Assembly: GCA_947367415.1 (NCBI GenBank) | Contig: CANBEE010000069.1 | Location: 1-11,546 of the forward strand | Direction: 5' to 3' | Origin: an uncultured Bacteroidales bacterium | GTDB lineage: Bacteria; Bacteroidota; Bacteroidia; Bacteroidales; Bacteroidaceae | Length of the DNA stretch: 11,546 bases | In this document: in pieces, positions 6,732-11,546 of the stretch | Position numbering within the stretch: the first letter of the stretch is position 1 | Layout of the letters: every line of letters begins with the position of its first letter | Notes under the pieces: model-generated | Seen by the model: the letters and a program-made list of their open reading frames with translations, nothing else | What the model was told of the DNA's origin: nothing | Databases searched by the model: none | Translations under genes and position numbers: made by a program

Positions 6732-7748
6732 CTACAAAGATACAACATTTTTTCGAATACTATCCACAAACTGCAACGTAAAGGTAGTGCAAACATTGGG
6801 GCGCGATACGGCAGTGATGCTGCCACCATGTGCCATCATGATCTGGTATGCCAAGGCAAGACCTATGCCCGAGCCATTCTTCTTGGTGGAATAGAAGGGT
6901 TCAAACACATGTTCGATTCGATTCTCAGGAATGCCCGGCCCATTGTCCGTAACCGTAATGTAGGGCACGCCATCGGCCAGTGTGGCACGCACCTCAATAC
7001 GTGCTTCGTCGCACCCTTCGAGCGCTTGAGCGGCATTGCGCACAAGGTTGATGAGGGTAAGTGTCAGCAGATGGGGGTCGGCATAGAGTTGCATCTCGGC
7101 CGGTGCGTTGAGCTCCAGTTCGCACGATCCAGTCTCATTGCGCAGCAGACGACCGAGTTTGGCAAAGAGGTCCTTGACTACGATATGACGGCACACAGGC
7201 TCAGGCACATTGGTCAGCTGATGATACGAGGCGAGGAAGCTATTGATGCCCTCGGCCTGCTCATTGATGATGGTAAAGCACTCGTGTATGCGCTCATGGT
7301 CGTACTCTTCGGGACGGTTCAGCACATCCTTCGTAAGCGAGAGGATAGGTGCCACGGTATTACGCAGTTCGTGCGTCATTACACGCAGCATGCGGTCGTA
7401 GTGTTTCTTGCGCCACTCCAACTCTTGACTTTCGGCGCAGTACTGCTGCAGGATATGGTTCATGTCGTCTCCTATAGGTCCCAGCATCGGGTCCTTGGAG
7501 GTGGGGAAGCGCATGGTAAGGTCGTGTCCACGGATGGCACCGAGAAAGAAGTGCATCTGACGCAAGGGGAAACGCAGCACACGGCATAGCCACGTCACCG
7601 ACAGTCCCAGTGCCAGTATCGAGGTCAGCACCCACCGCTTATCATCTATATATATAAATAGGTATAGCAGCAGCGTGTATGAGAGCAGCAGGCTGAGCAA
7701 TGCTCCTATGAGGTGCAGCGTAAAGTGCCGATTAACGGATGACTCCAT
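6732..7748 (-). CDS. Membrane sensor histidine kinase with minimal periplasmic loop
   Basis: A 338-residue histidine kinase that should phosphorylate the regulator encoded just before it. Two hydrophobic segments (about 12-34 and 38-56) are separated by only a few residues (IDDKRW), so there is essentially no extracytoplasmic sensor domain. A short juxtamembrane region (about 57-105) precedes the dimerisation helix, with phospho-acceptor H126 in MTHELRN. The ATPase domain has N238 in LINLVRNAAQAL, the G1 box around D268 (TDNGPGI), the F box VFEPFYSTK and the G2 box GSGIGLAL. All catalytic motifs look intact. The ATG at 7746-7748 overlaps the regulator's 3' end by 17 bases, which favours coupled translation. 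Intramembrane or cytoplasmic sensing, for example of envelope stress or a membrane-soluble compound, is an inference from the architecture. Confidence 0.93.
   Translation of the reverse strand: MESSVNRHFTLHLIGALLSLLLSYTLLLYLFIYIDDKRWVLTSILALGLSVTWLCRVLRFPLRQMHFFLGAIRGHDLTMRFPTSKDPMLGPIGDDMNHILQQYCAESQELEWRKKHYDRMLRVMTHELRNTVAPILSLTKDVLNRPEEYDHERIHECFTIINEQAEGINSFLASYHQLTNVPEPVCRHIVVKDLFAKLGRLLRNETGSCELELNAPAEMQLYADPHLLTLTLINLVRNAAQALEGCDEARIEVRATLADGVPYITVTDNGPGIPENRIEHVFEPFYSTKKNGSGIGLALAYQIMMAHGGSITAVSRPNVCTTFTLQFVDSIRKNVVSL
6735..6742 (-). promoter_or_regulatory. Possible -7 box for yigZ inside the kinase stop region
   Basis: TATCTTTG on the minus strand exactly matches the Bacteroidetes -7 element and sits 6 bases before the yigZ ATG. 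It overlaps the last codons of the kinase gene. The nearest upstream TTTG is 24 bases away, longer than the normal 19-21. If used, the transcript would be nearly leaderless. It may equally be chance within the codons for Val-Ser-Leu. Confidence 0.25.
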
Positions 7749-8520
7749 ATTTCTTCAGTTTAGTGTATAATGTCTGGCGGCTTACGCCGAGTTTCTGTGC
7801 CACGGACGACAGGTTACGGCCCGAGTCCTCCCATGCAGTGCTTATAAACTGCTGTTCCATCTCCTCGAGTGTCAGTGTAGAACGTCCTTCCCCACCCTCT
7901 ACAGGCAGTATGATGTCGCACGTCCACTGCGTATCGGGGCACAGCAGTATGGTGCGTTCGATGGTCTCTTCCAGTCGGCCAAACTCACCGTCACATGCCA
8001 TCCTCACCAACAGCGCCATCGCATCATCGGTAACCTCTGGCTCGGGGCGGAAGTAGGTCGACGAGTACCGCTTTACGAGCGAACGTATATAGGCATGCAC
8101 CACACTCATGTCATCAGGCAAGGTGTTATGCCGTTTCTCTATCACCTCGGTCAGTGTCTGTATCAGGCGCTCGTTGTTCCACGGCTTCTGCACGAAGTCG
8201 TCGGCTCCCTGCTTGAGCGACTCCACGGCCAATGGCACATCGCCAAAGGCAGTGATAAGCACCACCGACGGCGGATTGTCCAGTCCGCTGCGTTGCTTGA
8301 TGCGATTGAGCCAAAAGAGTCCGTCCTGTCCATCGAGCCGTCCCGTCCCGAAGTTCATGTCGAGCAGCACGGCATCCACGTCACCTGCAGCAATGAGTGC
8401 GGGTATTAGCTGTGGGTCCTCCACGGTCACCACCTTGGAGAAGGCTCCCTTGAGCACGATGCCCATGGTCTTCAGCACAGCAGCATTGTCGTCAATGACT
8501 ATAACCTTTGCGTCAATCAT
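7732..8520 (-). CDS. NtrC-type response regulator lacking the AAA+ core (receiver plus Fis-type HTH)
   Basis: A 262-residue DNA-binding response regulator. Residues 1-120 form the receiver, with acidic pocket D10/D11, phospho-acceptor D54 (VLLDMNF), T90 (LITAFGD) and K112 (VQKPW), all intact. Residues about 142-195 (YIRSLVKRYSSTYF through GRLEETIERTILLC) resemble the last part of an NtrC-type AAA+ domain, where WPGNVREL and the IERAV helix normally stand. The Walker A, GAFTGA and Walker B portions are absent: about 20 residues separate receiver and remnant, where full-length relatives have a whole ATPase. Residues about 216-262 are a Fis-type HTH (LSSVAQKLGVSRQTLYTKLKKYG). It therefore should not activate sigma-54 polymerase by ATP hydrolysis. 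It overlaps the kinase gene and faces the efflux operon, its probable target. Confidence 0.92.
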   Translation of the reverse strand: MIDAKVIVIDDNAAVLKTMGIVLKGAFSKVVTVEDPQLIPALIAAGDVDAVLLDMNFGTGRLDGQDGLFWLNRIKQRSGLDNPPSVVLITAFGDVPLAVESLKQGADDFVQKPWNNERLIQTLTEVIEKRHNTLPDDMSVVHAYIRSLVKRYSSTYFRPEPEVTDDAMALLVRMACDGEFGRLEETIERTILLCPDTQWTCDIILPVEGGEGRSTLTLEEMEQQFISTAWEDSGRNLSSVAQKLGVSRQTLYTKLKKYGVIR

Positions 8521-8660
8521 ATTTTTTTCATGTTGTTAAAGGGAGTCAAAAGGAGTTAGTCGCTTCGCTCCTTGGAGATAAAAGCCTATAGTTTTTTACG
8601 CGCGCAAGAACATTTAACTCCATTTATCTACCTCTTATTCCCTTTATCTTCTCTTCCCTA

Positions 8661-8668
8661 CAAAGATA
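8661..8668 (-). promoter_or_regulatory. Possible -7 box for the regulator-kinase-yigZ operon
   Basis: The minus strand reads TATCTTTG, an exact match to the Bacteroidetes -7 element. No TTTG is found 19-21 bases upstream, only a T-rich run about 24 bases away. The leader would be about 135 bases long. The missing -33 box suggests a weak or activator-dependent promoter. Confidence 0.4.
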
Positions 8669-8722
8669 CCCCGAAATCAGAGAATAACCCCTAAAAACAG
8701 GGAAAAATCGATGGCTGCAGAC

Positions 8723-8751
8723 GAAAAGTGTCAAAAAATTGGACACTTTTC
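8723..8751. promoter_or_regulatory. Perfect palindrome, candidate operator of the response regulator
   Basis: GAAAAGTGTC (8723-8732) and GACACTTTTC (8742-8751) are perfect inverted repeats around a 9-base AT-rich spacer. No T-tract follows on either strand, so it does not look like a terminator. Its centre is about 63 bases before the predicted tolC start site, immediately upstream of the -33 box, where activators usually bind. Dimeric Fis-type HTH regulators bind palindromes of this form. Assignment to the adjacent regulator is inferred. Confidence 0.65.
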
Positions 8752-8765
8752 ATCAAAAAAAGCAT

Positions 8766-8797
8766 TTTGTTGATTTTTTCTTGTGAGTATGCTTGCA
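8766..8797 (+). promoter_or_regulatory. Predicted promoter of the efflux operon
   Basis: TTTG (8766-8769), an 18-base spacer and TATGCTTG (8788-8795) approximate the Bacteroidetes TTTG/TAnnTTTG pair with one mismatch and a slightly short spacer, as expected for an activated promoter. The same stretch has a perfect sigma-54 -12 core (TTGCA, 8793-8797), but the expected GG at -24 reads GT. The primary-sigma reading fits better with a regulator that lacks an AAA+ core. Confidence 0.45.
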
Positions 8798-8813
8798 CGA
8801 AGATTTAACTTCG
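8798..8813 (+). repeat. Short hairpin at the start of the tolC leader
   Basis: CGAAG (8798-8802) and CTTCG (8809-8813) form a 5-bp stem with a 6-base loop. It lies at or just after the predicted start site and could stabilise the 5' end of the transcript or be a small protein site. It may be chance. Confidence 0.3.
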
Positions 8814-8843
8814 CAGAGGAAAAAAACAAAACAAAATATAAAC

Positions 8844-10316
8844 ATGAACAAACTGAGTAAACGAATCCTTATCACCACACTGACCCTGTTGCCCCTCGGA
8901 CTACAGGCGCAGTCGGAGCGCACGCTGACGCTTGCCGAGGTCATCGGCATGGCGCAGACGGAGTCGCCCGATGCCGTGTCGGCACGCAACACCTACAAGT
9001 CGGCCTACTGGAGCTACCGCAACTACCGCGCCAGCAACCTGCCCGCCCTATCGCTGGCCAGCAATCCTTATTTAAATAGGAGTACCGACTACGTGACCAT
9101 GGGCGACGGCTCGGTGTCGTATGTGAAGCAGAACAACGTGAAGACCGACCTCTCGCTGGCGGTGACGCAGAACGTATGGTTCACCGGCGGTACGTTCCAG
9201 GTGAGCAGCACCGCTCGTCGCCTCGACCTGCTGGGCACGCGCAGCACCACCTACAACGTGCAGCCGCTCTACCTCACCTACCAGCAGAGCCTCTTCGGCT
9301 ACAACTCGCTGAAGTGGGACCGCCGCATCGAGCCGGTGCGCTTCCGCGAAGCCCGCAAGCAGTATGCCGAAACCATGGAACTGGTGGCGGCACAGGCCTC
9401 AAACTACTTCTTCGAGCTGGCCTCGGCGCAGACCAACCTCGAGATTGCCCTCACCAACCAGGCTGCTGCCGACACGCTCTACCGCTTTGCCCTGGGCCGC
9501 TACCACATAGGCACCATCACCGAGAACGAGCTGCTGCAGCTCGAGGTGAGCAAGCTCAACGAGGAGGCCAACGTACTGAGCGCACAAATCTCTGTAGACA
9601 ATGCCGCCGACAACCTGCGCAGCTACCTCAACATCAAGGACGAGGTGGAGCTGACGGTGGTGACGGACGACAGTGTGCCGCAGTTCGACGTGCCGCTGGC
9701 CGAGGCCATGGCACTCGCCATAGAGAACAACCCCGACATAGAGTATATGAAGCGCCAGCGCATACAGGGCGAGAGCAACCTCGCCTACGCCAAGGCCAAC
9801 GCGGGCCTCAAGGCCAACATCTACCTGCAACTGGGCTTGGCACAGACGGGCGACGACTTCCAAAAGAGCTACAACGACCTGCTCGACGAGCAGTACGTGA
9901 GCGTGAGCCTCAGCCTCCCCATCCTCGACTGGGGCAAGGGGCGCGGACAGGTGCGCGTGGCCCGCTCGAACCTCGAGTTGGTGAACACACAGATGGACCA
10001 GCGCATGATAGCCTTCGAGCAGAACGTGCAGCTCGTGGTGAAGCAGTTTAACCTCCAGGCACGCCGTGTCGACATTGCCCACCGCACCATGGAGACTGCC
10101 GCCCACCGCTACGACGTGGCCCGCCAGCTCTACGTGATGGGCAAGAGCACCATCCTCGACCTCAACTCGGCCATCAGCGAGAAGGACAGCGCCTACCGTA
10201 GCTACGTATCGTCACTGGCCACCTACTGGCGTCTCTACTACACGCTACGCAGCCTCACGCGCTACGACTTTGAGCACGATATGCCGCTGGAATATAATTA
10301 TAAAGAAATAGAATAA
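8844..10316 (+). CDS. TolC-family outer-membrane efflux protein
   Basis: The outer-membrane channel of a tripartite export system, 490 residues from the ATG at 8844. A longer reading from TTG at 8793 is possible on paper. The ATG is preferred because it is followed directly by a signal peptide (MNKLSKRILITTLTLLPLGL, cleavage after LQA22) and preceded by the A-rich leader usual in this phylum. Two tandem OEP repeats are visible. The first covers about 26-255 (LTLAEVIGMAQTESPDAVSA, then the strand and coiled-coil region with YHIGTITENELLQLEVSKLNEEA). The second is about 285-480 (LAEAMALAIENNPDIEYMKRQR, then SLPILDWGKGRGQVRVARSN and YVMGKSTILDLNSAISEKDSAYRSY). The adaptor gene follows 4 bases on, so both are cotranscribed and presumably assemble together. 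Confidence 0.94.
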   Translation: MNKLSKRILITTLTLLPLGLQAQSERTLTLAEVIGMAQTESPDAVSARNTYKSAYWSYRNYRASNLPALSLASNPYLNRSTDYVTMGDGSVSYVKQNNVKTDLSLAVTQNVWFTGGTFQVSSTARRLDLLGTRSTTYNVQPLYLTYQQSLFGYNSLKWDRRIEPVRFREARKQYAETMELVAAQASNYFFELASAQTNLEIALTNQAAADTLYRFALGRYHIGTITENELLQLEVSKLNEEANVLSAQISVDNAADNLRSYLNIKDEVELTVVTDDSVPQFDVPLAEAMALAIENNPDIEYMKRQRIQGESNLAYAKANAGLKANIYLQLGLAQTGDDFQKSYNDLLDEQYVSVSLSLPILDWGKGRGQVRVARSNLELVNTQMDQRMIAFEQNVQLVVKQFNLQARRVDIAHRTMETAAHRYDVARQLYVMGKSTILDLNSAISEKDSAYRSYVSSLATYWRLYYTLRSLTRYDFEHDMPLEYNYKEIE

Positions 10317-10320
10317 TGAT

Positions 10321-11546
10321 ATGGACATCCAATTAGCCCCCAAGAAATGGTACGTCAAGTACCGCGCCTATCTCATTGCCGGCGCACTGTTCCTCGTGTT
10401 AGTCATCGGCCTGCTGTTCACAGCCTTCGGCCCCAGTAAATTACGTGTCAACGCCTCCGAGGTGCGCATCGCCGAGGTGGTGCAGATGGACTTCGTGGAG
10501 TACGTCAACGCCGACGGCACCCTGCAGCCCATACAGACCATCAAGGTCAACACCCAGGAGGCAGGCATCGTGGAGCGCATCGTGGCCGAGGAGGGCAGCA
10601 TGCTCCGCCAGGGCGACACCATCATGATACTCACCAACCCACAGCTCGAACGCGCCATCGACGACCAGCGCGACGCCTACAGCAAGCAGTACAACTCCTA
10701 CCGCGAACGCCTCATACAGATGGAGCAGCAGAGCCTCACCCTGCGCCAGCAGACACTGCAGACGGCCTACGACCTGCGCCGACTGGAGAAGCAGATCACG
10801 CTCTCGCGCGAAGAGTACCGCATGGGCATCAAGAGCAAGGCCGAGCTGGAGCTGGCCGAGGACGAGTATACCTACCGCAAGCAGTCGGCCGAACTGCAGA
10901 TGAAGAGCCTCCTGCAAGACTCGGCGATGAACGTCATCCGCCGCGAGATGCTCGAAGCCGACCTCGCCTCGCAGCAGAAGGTGCTCGAGCGCAGCATCGA
11001 GCGACTCTCCGACCTCATCATCACAGCGCCCATCAGCGGACAGCTTAGCAGCATCGACGTCACACCCGGCAAGCAGATTGGTGCCAACACCGAGGTGGGC
11101 GAGGTCAAGATCATGGACCGCTACAAGCTCTCGGCACAGCTCAACGAATACTACGTGGACAAGCTCACGCAGGGCCAGCCCGCCACCATCAACTACGAGG
11201 ACAAGGACTACGGCCTCGTCATCAGCAAGATAGTGCCCGAGGTGCGCGGCGGCACCTTCTCCATCGAGATGCTCTTTGCCGACTCCGTGCCCGACAATGC
11301 CCGCATCGGCAAGAGCTACCAGACGAAGATCGAGCTCTCCTCGGCCGTGCCTGCCGTGCTCGTGCCCAAGGGTAACTTCTACCCCTACACCGGCGGCCGC
11401 TGGATATACCGCCTCAACGCCGAGGGCACACGCGCCACACGCGTCGCCATCAGCGTGGCTCGCCAAAACCCGCTCTACTACGAAGTCATCGACGGCCTCC
11501 AGCCCGGCGACCGCGTCATCACCTCTGGCTACGATGCGTTCGGGGA
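10321..11546 (+). CDS. HlyD/MacA-type periplasmic adaptor of an efflux system, 3' end cut off
   Basis: The membrane fusion protein that links an inner-membrane transporter to the TolC channel. 408 codons are visible from the ATG at 10321 to the window edge, and the closing motif GDRVITSGYDAFG shows that few residues are missing. The order is: one N-terminal membrane anchor (about 15-37), first lipoyl half (about 65-103, GIVERIVAEEGSMLRQGDTI), a long coiled-coil hairpin (about 108-232, rich in Gln, Glu, Arg), second lipoyl half (ITAPISGQLSSIDVTPGKQI, 234-253), beta-barrel (about 265-345) and membrane-proximal domain (346-408). With this domain order and a preceding tolC gene, MacA-like partners of MacB-type ABC permeases are the closest model. 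RND systems remain possible, since the transporter lies outside the window. Confidence 0.9.
   Translation, partial: MDIQLAPKKWYVKYRAYLIAGALFLVLVIGLLFTAFGPSKLRVNASEVRIAEVVQMDFVEYVNADGTLQPIQTIKVNTQEAGIVERIVAEEGSMLRQGDTIMILTNPQLERAIDDQRDAYSKQYNSYRERLIQMEQQSLTLRQQTLQTAYDLRRLEKQITLSREEYRMGIKSKAELELAEDEYTYRKQSAELQMKSLLQDSAMNVIRREMLEADLASQQKVLERSIERLSDLIITAPISGQLSSIDVTPGKQIGANTEVGEVKIMDRYKLSAQLNEYYVDKLTQGQPATINYEDKDYGLVISKIVPEVRGGTFSIEMLFADSVPDNARIGKSYQTKIELSSAVPAVLVPKGNFYPYTGGRWIYRLNAEGTRATRVAISVARQNPLYYEVIDGLQPGDRVITSGYDAFG

Larger units (their letters stand above)
8521..8843. other. Divergent control region between regulator operon and efflux operon
   Basis: No gene is seen in these 323 bases. 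Going rightward it holds: an A-rich regulator leader; a small hairpin (AAGGAG 8550-8555 with CTCCTT 8568-8573), which on the minus strand could expose or hide an AAGGAG-like sequence; a pyrimidine-rich stretch (about 8618-8660) with two loosely similar TTTATCT/CTTCC units; a -7-like box for the regulator; a perfect palindrome; and a promoter-like pair for tolC followed by a short hairpin. The main elements are listed separately. Confidence 0.7.

Noticed and set aside
6549..7589. 346-codon open frame on the plus strand opposite yigZ and the kinase
   Set aside because: It is antisense to two genes with intact catalytic motifs, and its translation (His/Gly/Leu-rich, no domain) looks like a codon-bias shadow.
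8723..8751. Reading the palindrome as a transcription terminator
   Set aside because: Neither strand has a T-tract after the stem, and no gene ends nearby; both flanking genes start away from it.
8793..8843. TTG start extending the TolC-family protein by 17 residues
   Set aside because: The extension would put a charged stretch before the signal peptide and would start inside the predicted promoter. The ATG at 8844 is directly followed by a normal signal sequence.
9176..10051. 291-codon frame overlapping tolC in another frame
   Set aside because: The product is extremely rich in Arg, Ala, Gly and Pro, a typical frame shadow of a GC-rich gene.
10441..11466. 341-codon open frame on the minus strand opposite the adaptor gene
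   Set aside because: The plus strand encodes a clear HlyD/MacA-type protein. The antisense product is low-complexity (Val, Leu, His, Gly) and arises from GC-rich codons.

Overview
The window looks like chromosomal DNA of a Bacteroidales bacterium, probably Prevotella-like. The grounds are protein style (OmpH-type lipoprotein, TolC/adaptor pair, M3 lipoprotein peptidase), A-rich leaders in place of clear Shine-Dalgarno sites, and promoter boxes of the Bacteroidetes primary sigma type (TTTG, about 19 bases, TAnnTTTG). No RNA genes, CRISPR arrays or phage genes were seen.

Layout. (1) 1-1284, minus strand: an IS3-family insertion sequence, cut by the window's left edge. It has orfA (HTH) and a nearly full-length orfB with an intact DDE triad. 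An A8 homopolymer near the end of orfA seems to have shifted its last codons. (2) 1313-4969, minus strand: two peptidase genes in one transcriptional unit, pepD (M20 aminoacyl-histidine dipeptidase) then dcp (M3 peptidyl-dipeptidase with a lipoprotein signal), ending at a strong hairpin. (3) 4970-5991: a divergent promoter region, then a plus-strand pair encoding a 76-aa single-span membrane protein and an OmpH/Skp-like lipoprotein, ending at a 14-bp-stem terminator. (4) 6120-8520, minus strand: a compact operon of response regulator, sensor kinase and yigZ. Regulator and kinase overlap by 17 bases; kinase and yigZ are 3 bases apart. (5) 8521-8843: a 323-base divergent control region. (6) 8844 to the right edge, plus strand: a TolC-family outer-membrane channel followed 4 bases later by a HlyD/MacA-type periplasmic adaptor, almost complete at the edge. 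A transporter gene probably follows.

The most interesting unit is 6120-11546. A two-component system faces an efflux operon across a control region holding a perfect 10+10-bp palindrome just upstream of the predicted tolC promoter. The regulator has an NtrC-type receiver, a remnant of the C-terminal end of an AAA+ domain, and a Fis-type helix-turn-helix, but lacks the sigma-54 ATPase core. The kinase has almost no extracytoplasmic loop. A reasonable model, inferred only, is that the kinase senses a membrane-associated signal and the shortened regulator binds the palindrome and activates efflux genes through ordinary primary-sigma RNA polymerase.
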